From Actinomycetota bacterium (GTDB lineage: Bacteria; Actinomycetota; Actinomycetes; Streptosporangiales; Streptosporangiaceae), in NCBI GenBank assembly GCA_027314515.1, contig DAHVAR010000052.1, forward strand, positions 1-64,000: 64,000 nt of DNA. Reading direction: 5' to 3'. Positions 12,145 through 22,145 of this stretch are shown here, one piece after another (position 1 is the stretch's first letter; each line of letters opens with the position of its first letter). Below the pieces are notes generated by a model. That model ran no database searches. It was not told the origin of the DNA and saw only the letters and a program-made list of their open reading frames with translations. The translations under genes were made by a program, and so were the position numbers.

Positions 12145-12831
12145 ATGAGGATCATCAAGTCCCGTTCATGGCTGCGGGTAACTGCCGCGGCCGCCGTGGC
12201 CGGCCTCGCCGTGTCCGCGTGCGGCACGATGCAGATGGGCGCCGCGGCGATCACTGGGAACAGCCGGGTTACCTCGGGCTCGCTGACCGCCGAGGTCGCC
12301 AATCTCAACGCCGCCTATCAGGCGGACAAGGCGAAGGGCATCAAGCCGCAGCGGCCCGTTGGCCAGGAAGCCCAGCAGGTGCTCACCTGGCTGATCCTGT
12401 TCCGCATCTACGACCGGATCGCGGTCCGCGACCACATCTACGTCACCCGGGCTCAGGCGGGCCGGCAGCTATCCCAGCTGGCCAGCCAGGCCGCGACGAA
12501 CAAGGTGACGCTGGTGCAGTACGTGTCGGCCGGCGGGGCCGTGCCGCCGAACCTGACCCAGCAGCTGGGACGGTACTTCGCGATCTTGTCCGAGCTGGAG
12601 AGCCGGATCACCGGCGGGAAGCCGCCGGTCACCTCGGCCGAGCAGGCAAAGCTGCAGTCGGCGGTGGCTCACGACCAGTGCCTCGCGGCCAAGGACCTGG
12701 CCGTCAGGGTGAACCCGCAGTACGGGGTCTTCGACTACCGCAGCTACTCCGTAGTGCTGGCGCCGCCGACGCTGGCCGCCGCGCCGTCGTCGTCCCCGAC
12801 GGCGAAGGCGCTCACCACGCCGCCTTGCTGA
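12145..12831 (+). CDS. SurA N-terminal-like lipoprotein
   Basis: A 228-residue exported lipoprotein. After a basic start (MRIIKSRSWLR) comes a hydrophobic stretch and the lipobox LAVSACG, so the mature protein would be anchored through its Cys at about residue 24. The rest is helical, with Gln-rich segments (QEAQQVLTWLILFRIYDRI) resembling the SurA-type chaperone N-terminal region found in actinobacterial proteins between mfd and mazG. No parvulin isomerase domain follows. I chose the ATG at 12145 because it follows a purine-rich site and starts a proper signal peptide. A role in folding exported proteins is inferred from the family. Confidence 0.8.
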   Translation: MRIIKSRSWLRVTAAAAVAGLAVSACGTMQMGAAAITGNSRVTSGSLTAEVANLNAAYQADKAKGIKPQRPVGQEAQQVLTWLILFRIYDRIAVRDHIYVTRAQAGRQLSQLASQAATNKVTLVQYVSAGGAVPPNLTQQLGRYFAILSELESRITGGKPPVTSAEQAKLQSAVAHDQCLAAKDLAVRVNPQYGVFDYRSYSVVLAPPTLAAAPSSSPTAKALTTPPC

Positions 12832-12847
12832 GCACCCGGAGCGGCAG

Positions 12848-13570
12848 ATGACCGCGGCACACGGAGCGCGGCTGCTCGAGCTGGTCAAGGTCATGGACAC
12901 GCTGCGGCTCAACTGCCCCTGGGACGCTAAGCAGACGCACGCGAGCCTGGCGCCCTACCTGCTCGAGGAAACTTATGAGACCGTCGACGCGCTCGCGTCC
13001 GGTGATCCGGCCGCGGTGCGCGAGGAACTCGGCGACGTGCTGTTGCAGGTGGTGTTCCACGCGCGGGTGGCACAGGAGCGGACCGACGGCACCGGATACG
13101 ACATCGACGACGTGGCCGACGGCATCATCGCGAAACTGACCAGGCGCCATCCGCATGTCTTCGGCGATCTGACCGTGTCCGGGGCCGACGAGGTCACGCT
13201 GAACTGGGATGCGATCAAGACAGCCGAGCGGGCCGCGGCGCGCTCGGCGGCCGGGGAACCGGGCAGGCCAGGCGAGCCGCCCCAGCCGTCCGCGCTGGAC
13301 GGCGTGCCGATGAGCCAGCCGGCCGTGTCGCTGGCCGCGCAGCTGCTCCGTCGGGCCGGGCGGGCCGGCGCGCCCGGCGAGCTCGCCGATCTCCCGGCCG
13401 CCGCGACCGGCGTCAGCGACCTCGGCCGGGAGCTGTTCGCACTGGTCAACCGTGCCCGGGCGGAGGGCCTGGAGCCAGAGCTCGAGCTGCGGGCAGCGGC
13501 ACGGGCCTACGCCGACCGGGTGCGCGCCTGGGAAGCCGGGGCCCGCTACGACACCGATGCCGGCGGATAG
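12848..13570 (+). CDS. mazG: Nucleoside triphosphate pyrophosphohydrolase MazG
   Basis: A 240-residue MazG protein, which hydrolyses (d)NTPs to monophosphates and pyrophosphate and helps clear damaged nucleotides. The motif set is complete: LRLNCPWDAKQTHASL, then EETYETVDA, and EELGDVLLQVVFHARVAQE, giving the E-x-x-E..E-x-x-D metal site, followed by RRHPHVFGD. One MazG domain is clear. The last 100 residues (GEPGRPGEPPQPSALDGV onward) form a shorter, Pro/Gly-rich second half, as in other actinobacteria. It begins 16 bases after the lipoprotein gene and is probably co-transcribed with it. Confidence 0.93.
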   Translation: MTAAHGARLLELVKVMDTLRLNCPWDAKQTHASLAPYLLEETYETVDALASGDPAAVREELGDVLLQVVFHARVAQERTDGTGYDIDDVADGIIAKLTRRHPHVFGDLTVSGADEVTLNWDAIKTAERAAARSAAGEPGRPGEPPQPSALDGVPMSQPAVSLAAQLLRRAGRAGAPGELADLPAAATGVSDLGRELFALVNRARAEGLEPELELRAAARAYADRVRAWEAGARYDTDAGG

Positions 13571-13844
13571 ACCCGCCGAGGCCGGCCGGCGCCTCGCCGC
13601 GGGCCGCAAATCGCCATCGCCGGCTCTGTTGGCCGTGACCGGCTGCCGCCCGTTCCTAATGTGAACGCTTTTGCCGGGTGCTGTTGTATTCCAGCAGTAT
13701 TACACTGGAATTGTCGCGATGATTCTAACCGCGCTTGCGTGCAAATGTATATGTCATGGCAGATTTGCGGAACCCGGCAATTGCCGCCCTCTTGCGGCCT
13801 GTATCGGCGGATAGCATTCGTCCACCAGCGGGACATTCACCAAG

Positions 13845-14432
13845 GTGAGCGGGGGCTGGAAGGTACCCAAGATCGCCTGCACGGCAGAGGACAGGATCAC
13901 CGTGCAGTGGGTGGGCCTCGATGGCGCCACGACCGGCACGGTGGAGCAGGACGGCACGGCCGAGCAGTGCTTTAAAGGCGTAGCTGTCTACACGAGCTGG
14001 TATGAGATGTACCCGGCGGGTTCGGTCACGGTTGGCAAGACCGTCGTTGCCGGGGACAGCATCGGCGCCCTGGTGAGTCGCAGCGGCTCCAGCTACACGC
14101 TCAAGCTGACCGACTCCACCCACCCGGCCAACAGCTTCACCAAGACGGCCAGTTGCGCGACCACCACCTGCCTGGACGAGAGCGCGGAGTGGATTACCGA
14201 GCGCCCGGCCTACTCCTCCACCGGAGTCGTGCCGGAGGCCCAGCTCAAGTCGGCGACGTTCTTCGGCGGCACGGAGACGGCAGGCGGGACGACCAGCTCG
14301 ATATCCGGTTACTCGGGCCCCGTCTACGACATCACCTGCGTCGACTCGACCGCCAGCTATGACATCGTGGCTACCTCCGGCCTGAATTCAGTCGGAAAGA
14401 GCTTCACCAACATCTGGAAGAACAGCTACTAG
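13845..14432 (+). CDS. G1 (eqolisin) glutamic peptidase domain, 5' end probably broken
   Basis: The 195 residues match the G1 family of acid glutamic peptidases. VQWVGLDG and TVEQDGT place the catalytic Gln at residue 35; SAEWITERP gives the catalytic Glu at 115; YTSWYEMYP, DSIGALVSRSGSSYTL and the final FTNIW are family landmarks. The only available start, GTG 13845, lies inside the conserved strand: bases 13821-13844 still read like family sequence (STSGTFTK, then VSGGWKVP). The frame is stopped by TAG at 13812-13814, and no signal peptide can be placed in frame. These enzymes are normally secreted, so this copy is probably a 5'-degenerate gene, unless the TAG is a sequencing error. The 270 bases upstream hold no other convincing gene. 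Confidence 0.7.
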   Translation: MSGGWKVPKIACTAEDRITVQWVGLDGATTGTVEQDGTAEQCFKGVAVYTSWYEMYPAGSVTVGKTVVAGDSIGALVSRSGSSYTLKLTDSTHPANSFTKTASCATTTCLDESAEWITERPAYSSTGVVPEAQLKSATFFGGTETAGGTTSSISGYSGPVYDITCVDSTASYDIVATSGLNSVGKSFTNIWKNSY

Positions 14433-14464
14433 TCCACAGGGGCGCAGCGCCAGGGCGCCTTGCG

Positions 14465-14495
14465 AGGCCCGCGACCCAGAGTGGGTCGCGGGCCT
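14465..14495. terminator. Bidirectional terminator hairpin
   Basis: A perfect 13-bp stem (14465-14477 with 14483-14495) and a 5-base loop lie between the convergent peptidase and VapC genes. It can serve both strands. No long T-tract follows on either side. Confidence 0.75.
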
Positions 14496-14505
14496 CTCCC
14501 TTGCG

Positions 14506-14889
14506 CTAGCGGGCGGCGTCGAGGATGAAGTCGTGGCCAAGGCTCAGCAGGACCTGGTCAGCGGTGAGTAGCTGGAGTCCCGAATGTCTAGCCTGCGCGA
14601 CGAGAAGGCGGTCGAACGGGTCGTGCCTGGTGAGTTCGGGGAAGTCGCGGATCGCCTCGGCGTGCTCGGCGGTGACGCTGAGCACCTCCAGGCCCTGGGC
14701 GGTGAGCCTGGCCGGGAGGCCGGCCGGGACGGACAGCTTGCCGAGCATGGTCTTGATGGTCAGCTCCCACACCGTGGCCGCGGAAACGTGCACGCCCTGT
14801 GCCGAGGTGATCGCCTGCCGGGCCTGCGGGCCGAGGCGCGGGCTGTCGTCGAGCAGCCATAGCAGTGCCTGGCTGTCAAGGAGCAGCAT
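14506..14889 (-). CDS. PIN-domain toxin (VapC-like)
   Basis: A 127-residue PIN-domain ribonuclease. The acidic catalytic residues sit in LLLDSQALLWLL at the N-terminus, AATVWELTIK in the middle, and RHDPFDRLLVAQA plus LLTADQ towards the end. WLLDDSPRLG and the K-M-L-G-K-L segment are typical of the subgroup paired with Phd/YefM antitoxins. It should cleave RNA when free of its partner. The gene overlaps the 3' end of the antitoxin gene by 14 bases and follows it in the same transcript. Confidence 0.88.
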   Translation of the reverse strand: MLLLDSQALLWLLDDSPRLGPQARQAITSAQGVHVSAATVWELTIKTMLGKLSVPAGLPARLTAQGLEVLSVTAEHAEAIRDFPELTRHDPFDRLLVAQARHSGLQLLTADQVLLSLGHDFILDAAR

Positions 14890-15145
14890 CGCCGCGCTCG
14901 CCGGGCTGGCCGTGCGCCGGCCCGTAGAACATCCGCTGGATGTCCGGGTCGATGCCGAACGCCTGGTCGTCGTAGGAGATCTCGCCCTTCAGCCCGCCGA
15001 ACGTTACTGCCGCCGCATGGTGCGGCACCAGATCTGCGACCGGGGTTCCGGCCTTGGAGATCACGACCCGCTCGCCGGCCGCGACCTGTTCCAGCAGGCG
15101 AGACAGGTGTGTCTTTGCCTCGTGGATGTTAACCCTCACCGTCAT
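14876..15145 (-). CDS. Phd/YefM family antitoxin
   Basis: An 89-residue antitoxin. VNIHEAKTHLSRLLEQVAAGE is the canonical Phd/YefM N-terminus, which dimerises and binds DNA, followed by RVVISKAGTPVADLVPH. The C-terminal half (GGLKGEISYDDQAFGIDPDIQRMFYG) is the toxin-wrapping tail. First gene of the pair with the PIN toxin downstream. The ATG at 15145 has a promoter-like element immediately upstream, which fixes the start. Confidence 0.9.
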   Translation of the reverse strand: MTVRVNIHEAKTHLSRLLEQVAAGERVVISKAGTPVADLVPHHAAAVTFGGLKGEISYDDQAFGIDPDIQRMFYGPAHGQPGERGDAAP

Positions 15146-15151
15146 GCCTCT

Positions 15152-15180
15152 ATGTTAATGACCAGACTTAGTTTAGTCCA
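15152..15180 (-). promoter_or_regulatory. Putative promoter of the phd-vapC pair
   Basis: On the minus strand, TGGACT (15180-15175) and TAACAT (15157-15152) are separated by 17 bases. The -10 ends six bases before the antitoxin ATG, so the mRNA would be leaderless. The spacer contains GACT..AGTC half-sites that could bind the antitoxin. Confidence 0.45.
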
Positions 15181-15278
15181 CTGGCGACCGCGCGCTCGCG
15201 GTACCAACCCCCGGGTAACGTAACCGGACGATCCGGCTACGGCGTGCCCAGTGGGACGGGCACGACGGGCTCTACTAG

Positions 15279-17037
<1,759 letters not shown>

Positions 17038-17041
<4 letters not shown>

Positions 17042-17577
17042 TAGGGCCTGCTGACCTCGCCGCGATCGCCCGGCAACTCGGCAGGCCACCGCGCGGCGCC
17101 ATGGCGGTCGCGCACCGCTGCCCGTGCGGCTTGCCGGACGTGGTGCAGACCGCTCCGCGGTTGCCCGACGGCACCCCGTTTCCCACCCTGTTCTACCTGA
17201 CCTGCCCGCGCGCGTGCGGCGCGATCAGCGGGCTCGAGGCCGGCGGAGTGATGCGGGAGATGACTGCGCGGCTGCAGGCGGATCCGTCGCTGCGCGCCCG
17301 CTACCTGGCGGCGCACCAGGACTACCTGGCCCGCCGTGACGGGGCTGCGGCGGCGGCCGGGCTGGAGCCGCTGCCACCTGGCACGCAGAGCGCAGGCGGC
17401 ATGCCGGACCGGGTGAAGTGCCTGCATGCGCTGGCCGCACACGCGCTCGCAGTGCCGGGGGTGAACCCGCTGGGGTCCGAGGCGCTGCAACAGGCCGGAC
17501 AGTGGTGGCACGCCGGACCGTGCGTGTGCCCGGTGCCCGCAGACCAGGGGACCGACTCCGGCCGGAAGGCGGACTGA
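17038..17577 (+). CDS. DUF501 domain protein
   Basis: A 179-residue cytoplasmic protein of the DUF501 family, which almost always lies between the FtsB-like gene and ppx in actinobacteria. Conserved features are AIARQLGRPPRG, HRCPCGLPDVVQTAPRLPDGTPFPT, the paired Cys of LTCPRACGAISGLE, and DRVKCLHALAAH with GPCVCP near the end. The Cys/His content hints at metal binding, but no function is established. The GTG at 17038 overlaps the upstream stop codon (GTGA), and its stop overlaps the ppx ATG, so all three are coupled. Confidence 0.9.
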
Positions 17578-18539
17578 TGACTAAGCGCGTGGCGGCCATC
17601 GACTGCGGCACGAACTCGCTCCGGCTGCTCATCGCCGACGTTGACGTGGCGCGGCACGCGCTGACCGATGTCGAGCGGCGAATGGAGATCGTCCGGCTCG
17701 GGCAGGGCGTGGACGCCACCGGCATGCTCGCGCAGGATGCGCTGGAGCGGACGCTGCGCATGCTGGCTGAGTACGCCGGGCAGATCGCGGCGGCCGACGT
17801 CACGGCGGTGCGGATGGTTGCCACCAGCGCCACCAGGGACGCCGCCAACGCCGCCGATTTCTCGGCCGGCGTGCACGCCGCCCTCGGGATCACACCGGAA
17901 GTGATCAGCGGTGGCGAGGAGGCCAGGCTGTCGTTCGCCGGCGCGACGGCTGAGCTTGCCGGCGACGGCACCGGTGGGTCGCCGGCTCCGCCCTACCTGG
18001 TGGTCGATATCGGCGGCGGATCGACCGAATTCGTTCTCGGCGGGAACGGGCTCGCACCGGCCAGCGACTTGGCCGCCATCTCGGTCGACGTCGGCTGCGT
18101 GCGGTTGACCGAGCGGCACTTGCACTCCGATCCGCCGACGGCGGCTCAGATCCGGGCCGCGGCCGCGGACATCGACCACGCGCTGGACGACGTCGCAGCG
18201 GCCATCGCCGTGGGCGATGCCCGGACGCTTGTCGGCCTGGCCGGCTCGGTCACCACCGTGGCGGCGATCGCGCTCGGCCTGCCGGCCTACGATCCGGCGC
18301 TGACGCATCACGCCCGGATCCCGGCGCCGGACGTGCACGCGGTCACCTCGCAACTGCTGGCCCAGACACACGCGCAGCGGGCCGCGATCGGGTCCCTGCA
18401 TCCCGGCCGGGTGGACATCATCGGTGCCGGGGCGCTCATCCTGGACCGGCTCATGCAGCGGTTCGGCTTCGCGGAGATGGTGACCAGCGAACACGACATC
18501 CTTGACGGCATCGCCTGGTCCGTTGCCGCCGGCGAGTAA
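17577..18539 (+). CDS. ppx: Ppx/GppA-type exopolyphosphatase
   Basis: A 320-residue member of the ASKHA superfamily that removes phosphate from polyphosphate or pppGpp. It shows [17 protein letters not shown] (phosphate 1 motif), [37 protein letters not shown] (phosphate 2) and [13 protein letters not shown]. It is the short form without the C-terminal HD domain, as is usual in actinobacteria. The start overlaps the DUF501 stop (ATGA). Confidence 0.93.
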   Translation: MTKRVAAIDCGTNSLRLLIADVDVARHALTDVERRMEIVRLGQGVDATGMLAQDALERTLRMLAEYAGQIAAADVTAVRMVATSATRDAANAADFSAGVHAALGITPEVISGGEEARLSFAGATAELAGDGTGGSPAPPYLVVDIGGGSTEFVLGGNGLAPASDLAAISVDVGCVRLTERHLHSDPPTAAQIRAAAADIDHALDDVAAAIAVGDARTLVGLAGSVTTVAAIALGLPAYDPALTHHARIPAPDVHAVTSQLLAQTHAQRAAIGSLHPGRVDIIGAGALILDRLMQRFGFAEMVTSEHDILDGIAWSVAAGE

Positions 18540-19362
18540 CGACCGGGCCGCCGCTCCGCCGGGCAGCGGCTGGCCGGGTGACCCCGCGACAGCCGCGACG
18601 CCGGCGGCCCGCAACCCGGCCGAGGTACGCGCGCTCGCCGCTGCCGCCGGGTCGCTGGCCGAGGTAGCCGCGCTCGAGTCGGTGTGCCGTGCCTGCGACC
18701 GGCTGGTGCGCTGGCGTGAGCAGGTCGCCGCGACCAGGCGCCGGTCGTTCGCCGCGCAGGCCTACTGGGGCCGCCCGGTGCCCGGCTGGGGCGACGAGCG
18801 GGCGTCCATCCTGATCCTCGGCCTGGCGCCTGCCGCCCATGGCGGCAACCGGACCGGCCGGATTTTCACCGGCGACCGCAGCGGCGACGTGCTGTTCGCC
18901 TCGCTGTGGCGGTGCGGTCTCGCCGCCCAGCCGGAGTCCGTGGCGGCCGGCGACGGTCAGCGGCTCAGCACTGTGCGGATGGCAGCGGCGGTACGCTGCG
19001 CGCCGCCGGCGAACAAGCCAGCGCCTGTCGAGCGCGATGCCTGCGCGCCCTGGCTTGCCGCCGAGTTGCGACTGCTGCGCGAGTCCCTGCGGGTTGTCGT
19101 CTGCCTCGGGCATTACGCCTGGCAGGCGTTGTGGCCGCAGCTAGCAGCCGGCGGCTACGCGGTGCCGCGGCCGCGGCCGGCCTTCGGTCACGGCACGCAG
19201 GCGCTGGTCCCGGCCGCATCGGCTGCCGCCGGCCAGGAGAGCGGGCCCGCCCTGACGGTGCTGGGCTGCTACCACCCGAGTCAGCAGAACACCTTCACCG
19301 GCAAGGTCACCGCCACCATGCTCGATGCCGTCTTCAGCCGGGCTGCGGAATTGTCCTCCTGA
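18502..19362 (+). CDS. Family 5 (UDGb-type) uracil-DNA glycosylase
   Basis: A 286-residue glycosylase of the UDG superfamily, which excises uracil and related deaminated bases. The family 5 layout is clear: a first Cys pair in [11 protein letters not shown], the active-site segment [19 protein letters not shown], then [17 protein letters not shown] with more cysteines for the iron-sulfur cluster, and the second motif [13 protein letters not shown]. The TTG at 18502 is the longest start and overlaps ppx by 38 bases; about the first 45 residues are low complexity, so a start further in, such as the GTG at 18580, is possible. The 3' end overlaps the convergent STAS gene by 29 bases. Confidence 0.85.
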   Translation: MTASPGPLPPASNDRAAAPPGSGWPGDPATAATPAARNPAEVRALAAAAGSLAEVAALESVCRACDRLVRWREQVAATRRRSFAAQAYWGRPVPGWGDERASILILGLAPAAHGGNRTGRIFTGDRSGDVLFASLWRCGLAAQPESVAAGDGQRLSTVRMAAAVRCAPPANKPAPVERDACAPWLAAELRLLRESLRVVVCLGHYAWQALWPQLAAGGYAVPRPRPAFGHGTQALVPAASAAAGQESGPALTVLGCYHPSQQNTFTGKVTATMLDAVFSRAAELSS

Positions 19363-19801
19363 CCTCGCCGGCGTGGCCGCTGATCTGAGCAGCCCGGCTC
19401 GCGGGCGGGCCAGCCGGCCTCGGGCGGTCCAGGCGGTGCACGACCGAAAGGCACGGCAATTCGTCCGCCAGCCCGGCGACCGCGATGATGCGCTGGACCT
19501 GCTCACTCGGCCCGGCGATGCGCAGCGGCTGGCCGCCCTGCGCCGCATGCCTTCGCAATCGCACGAGCACGCCCAGCCCGCGGGCGTCGCAGAATGCCAG
19601 GCATGTCAGGTCGAGCAGGACCGGAGCGCCGTGCTGGTCGATCAGCCTCATGATGCTGCGTTCAGCCTCGTCAGCGGTGGCGATGTCAAGCTCGCCGATG
19701 AGCGAGATGACGACAGTGCCGCCGGTAGTGGCCCGGTCCGCGATGGCGAACGGCACCGGCGGATCCGCCAGCTCCGGGTTGTCCGTTGAGGCAGGGCCCA
19801 T
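19334..19801 (-). CDS. STAS-domain anti-sigma factor antagonist, phospho-site missing
   Basis: A 155-residue protein with one STAS domain (about residues 25-120). [20 protein letters not shown], then [19 protein letters not shown], then GLADEL match anti-anti-sigma factors such as SpoIIAA and RsbV, which release a sigma factor by binding its anti-sigma kinase. The place where these carry the phosphorylated serine (D-S-S/T-G) reads D-A-R-G here, so the usual switch cannot operate. A Pro/Arg-rich tail follows the domain. I used the ATG at 19801; the residues upstream of it are encoded by a tandem repeat. It is near two GAF/ANTAR genes. Confidence 0.8.
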   Translation of the reverse strand: MGPASTDNPELADPPVPFAIADRATTGGTVVISLIGELDIATADEAERSIMRLIDQHGAPVLLDLTCLAFCDARGLGVLVRLRRHAAQGGQPLRIAGPSEQVQRIIAVAGLADELPCLSVVHRLDRPRPAGPPASRAAQISGHAGEVRRTIPQPG

Positions 19802-19820
19802 CGCGGTTTGCTGCCTCCGG

Positions 19821-19850
19821 CTTACCCACATCGGCCTTACCCACATCGGC
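19821..19850. repeat. 15-bp tandem duplication
   Basis: CTTACCCACATCGGC occurs twice head to tail, just upstream of the STAS gene start. It belongs to a 471-base gap (19802-20272) without a convincing gene that contains three unrelated short tandem repeats. Confidence 0.85.
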
Positions 19851-19880
19851 GTTGCCTACGGCGGCGCGTACAGGACGGCG

Positions 19881-19912
19881 GACGACCTGCCCGCCGGACG
19901 ACCTGCCCGCCG
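19881..19912. repeat. 16-bp tandem duplication
   Basis: GACGACCTGCCCGCCG occurs twice head to tail, 30 bases from the 15-bp repeat and with a different unit. Confidence 0.85.
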
Positions 19913-19916
19913 GATC

Positions 19917-20015
19917 GCGAGTGGCTGTGAATGCGGCTGCCCGGATGTCCCGGATGACCGAGTCGAGATCGTCGGTCGCTTCCCGCAGCCAGCGCTGGGC
20001 GCGGTCATCGCTGAT
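19917..20015 (-). pseudogene. Possible remnant of a histidine-kinase dimerisation segment
   Basis: On the minus strand, one open frame reads ISDDRAQRWLREATDDLDS followed by VIRDIRAAAFTATR. This resembles the end of the dimerisation helices of NarL-type GAF sensor kinases, where DDLD..IR.IR..F is common. No start codon lies in frame before an upstream TGA, and no ATPase domain follows. It may be a gene remnant or a chance open frame; evidence is weak. Confidence 0.25.
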
Positions 20016-20220
20016 GCCCCGCGGGGAAGCTATGCGCTGTCCGGGCCGAAGCGGCAGAGGTCTGGATGGCCAGCTCCTGGTTCGGCAGTTAGTGCCTCAC
20101 CAGGAGTCTGGGGTGAGCATTACTGAGGCCGCCGGGGACCTGGGCGGCCAGGAATTCATAGTAAACCAGTCGTGAACGGAGCGGATAGCCTGCGCCGGGA
20201 CAGCCAGGACCAGCTATCTG

Positions 20221-20269
20221 CGATGGGCAGGGCTTCCCGCGATGGGCAGGGCTTGCCGCGATGAGCAGG
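20221..20269. repeat. 19-bp tandem repeat, about 2.6 copies
   Basis: CGATGGGCAGGGCTTCCCG (20221-20239) is repeated with one change (20240-20258) and partly again (20259-20269). It lies directly after the stop codon of the minus-strand GAF gene. Confidence 0.85.
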
Positions 20270-20272
20270 AAG

Positions 20273-21139
20273 CTACAACCGAGTCTCGCCGAGCAGGACC
20301 TGCCGGGCGACCTCGCTGACCGGCCGGCCGTCAGCGAACGCCCGAGCCGCCAGCAAGGCCCCTGCGTCCGCAATGCTGTAACCGCCTTGTGCGGATATAG
20401 CGCCAACGGCCTGGTGTATCGGCAACTGCAGATCGCTGTCGCTGAAGATTTCGAGAATGCCGAGGCCGTCACCGGCCGGGAAGTTGTCGCTCTCGGTCAG
20501 CAGGATGCCGGTCAGCACGTCGGCCATCAGCGTCGTCGCCGTAGCCATCCGCTGAGGCTCGGCCGGCTGGCAGGCGGTGGCGCAACCGAAGGCGCACACC
20601 GCGCCAAAGGTGGCCCGGCCGCTGCCGAGCGGAGCAGCGCTCACCGCCTGCACTCCCAGCTCAGCTACCGCCGGCCCGTACATCGGCCAGCGGCTGACCA
20701 GAGCGGGTCCCGCGACCAGCACCGGCCCGGTGCCGCCGAAGGCATCGGTCTCCGGGCCCTCGGCCAGCACCAGTTCGAGATCGTGTGCCGCATGCGCCGT
20801 GCGGTCGGACACCGCGACCATCGCCGCGGCCCCCGCTTGGCTGCCGAGCATCGCCAGCACGCTGGATGTCCCCGCCAGGCGCGCTAGCTCACGTATCAAC
20901 GGCTCGTGACCCTGATCGGCGAGCCGTTCGTGGATCGTGGCCGACATCAGGTGGCGCAGCTCGGCGCGACGGTGCAGATCCGCCAGCCGCACGTGCAGCA
21001 CCCTGCGCTCCTGCGGTGCGGTGATGGCGCTCTGTTCATGATGAGCCGCGCGTCGTGCCGAGCCGGCGGCTCGCTCGCGCTCGAGCGCGGCTCGCTGGCT
21101 GAGTGATGGGATCCCGGCGTCGGCATTTTCGCCACTCAC
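20273..21139 (-). CDS. GAF and ANTAR domain regulator
   Basis: A 288-residue cytoplasmic protein. An Arg/Ala/His-rich helical N-terminus (about residues 15-60) leads into a GAF-like sensor domain (about 65-215; SVLAMLGSQAGAAAMVAVSD, QAVSAAPLGSGRATFGAVCAFG). The last 50 residues (LPIHQAVGAISAQGGYSI..ARAFADGRPVSEVARQVL) fit an ANTAR helix bundle, which binds RNA hairpins and prevents transcription termination. No ligand is predictable. It is divergent from a second GAF/ANTAR gene 98 bases away. GTG start at 21139. Confidence 0.75.
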   Translation of the reverse strand: MSGENADAGIPSLSQRAALERERAAGSARRAAHHEQSAITAPQERRVLHVRLADLHRRAELRHLMSATIHERLADQGHEPLIRELARLAGTSSVLAMLGSQAGAAAMVAVSDRTAHAAHDLELVLAEGPETDAFGGTGPVLVAGPALVSRWPMYGPAVAELGVQAVSAAPLGSGRATFGAVCAFGCATACQPAEPQRMATATTLMADVLTGILLTESDNFPAGDGLGILEIFSDSDLQLPIHQAVGAISAQGGYSIADAGALLAARAFADGRPVSEVARQVLLGETRL

Positions 21140-21237
21140 GTACCCCAGATTACGCGCTGCCGTCCGGAAGCGGGCCAGCCGCGGGAGTCCCGCCGGCGAG
21201 GCCGAACGTGCGCTAGCCTTACGAGTGAGGGCGGGCG

Positions 21238-22002
21238 ATGAGAGCGGACGGCAGGATTATGGGAGATCCGGACCTCCGGCTCGCCGCGAAGCTGGTCGAG
21301 CTGGCCGAAGGCGTTGACGGCAACCGCACGGAGCGCGCGTGGACCGGGCAGCTCACGGGGAGCCTCGCCGAGATCCTGGCGCCTGCCGAGATGTGCCTGA
21401 TGCTTGCAGACCCGGCCGGGCGCCTGATCTCGGCGGCGGCCAGCAGTCGCCGGGCTCGGGATCTGGCCGAGTTCGAGGACAGCCACCAGGAAGGCCCGTG
21501 CACGGACTGTGCCGCGACGGCCAGGCCGGTACTCAACGAGGATGTGGACGCGGAAGTGGCGCGGTGGCCGGGCTTCGGACGCGCCGCCCGTACGGCCGGC
21601 TTCGGCTTCGTGTCCGCGTTGCCGATGACACGGCTGGCGCTCAAGATTGGCGTAGTCGGAGTGTTCGGCCCGGGTAGGCGCCAGCTCAGCCCGGCGGATA
21701 CGGACCGGGTCCAGGTTGTCGTGAGGGCGGCGGCTGCCGCTATCTCGACGCAGCGCGAGATCCAGCGCAGCGCGCTCACCGTCCGGCAGCTACAGCAAGC
21801 ACTCGACAGCCGCGTCCTGATCGAGCAGGCAAAGGGCGCAACGGCGGCACGGCTAGGGATCACGCCGGACGCGGCCTTCGGCCTGCTGCGCGCGTTCGCG
21901 CGGCGGGAATGCAGTCGGCTCTCCGACGTTGCCGACCGGGCTATCAGGGGTGAACTGCCGGTGCAGGAGCTACTTGCCCCGCGTCATCGCGCGGGCGGGT
22001 AA
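21238..22002 (+). CDS. GAF and ANTAR domain regulator
   Basis: A 254-residue protein. The GAF domain spans about residues 25-170 (LAEILAPAEMCLMLADPAGRL, EGPCTDCAATARPV, GFGFVSALPMTRLALKIGVVGVFG). A linker helix (REIQRSALTVRQLQQALDSRV) precedes the ANTAR domain (LIEQAKGATAARLGITPDAAF, then LLRAFARRECSRLSDVADRAI). The EGPCxD phrase is typical of actinobacterial GAF-ANTAR proteins. It probably senses a small ligand or redox state and acts on nascent RNA. The ATG at 21238 follows a GGGCGGG purine tract; the ATG at 21259 (MGDPDLRLAAKLVEL) would also be a normal family start. Confidence 0.88.
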   Translation: MRADGRIMGDPDLRLAAKLVELAEGVDGNRTERAWTGQLTGSLAEILAPAEMCLMLADPAGRLISAAASSRRARDLAEFEDSHQEGPCTDCAATARPVLNEDVDAEVARWPGFGRAARTAGFGFVSALPMTRLALKIGVVGVFGPGRRQLSPADTDRVQVVVRAAAAAISTQREIQRSALTVRQLQQALDSRVLIEQAKGATAARLGITPDAAFGLLRAFARRECSRLSDVADRAIRGELPVQELLAPRHRAGG

Positions 22003-22007
22003 TACTC

Positions 22008-22078
22008 GTCCATCAGCAGTGCTGCTCCCTCCCTCCCTCCCTCCCTCCCTCCCTCGCGCCGTTGCTCTTGAGCGGGCG
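22008..22078. repeat. Duplicated fragment of the cheR 3' end, split by a tetranucleotide repeat
   Basis: The stretch matches 22936-22989, the last codons of the cheR-type gene. TCCATCAGCAG..GCTCCC is found on one side of the repeat and CCGTTGCTCTT.AGCGG on the other. Read on the minus strand it would encode LKSNGA..GAALLMDE, against LKSNGAGTGAVLLMEA at the true C-terminus. The (CCCT)7 tract puts the two halves in different frames. It is either the tail of a lost paralogue or a local duplication. Confidence 0.6.
22027..22054. repeat. (CCCT)7 microsatellite
   Basis: Seven perfect copies of CCCT. On the minus strand this is seven G-triplets separated by single A residues, a strong G-quadruplex motif. 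It sits between the stop of the GAF/ANTAR gene and the start of the coiled-coil gene. Confidence 0.95.
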
Positions 22079-22145
22079 CATAGGTGACGGCGGCATCGGG
22101 TGCGGCGGCGCCCATTGCGAAGAACCGGACGTGGTACATGCTGGA

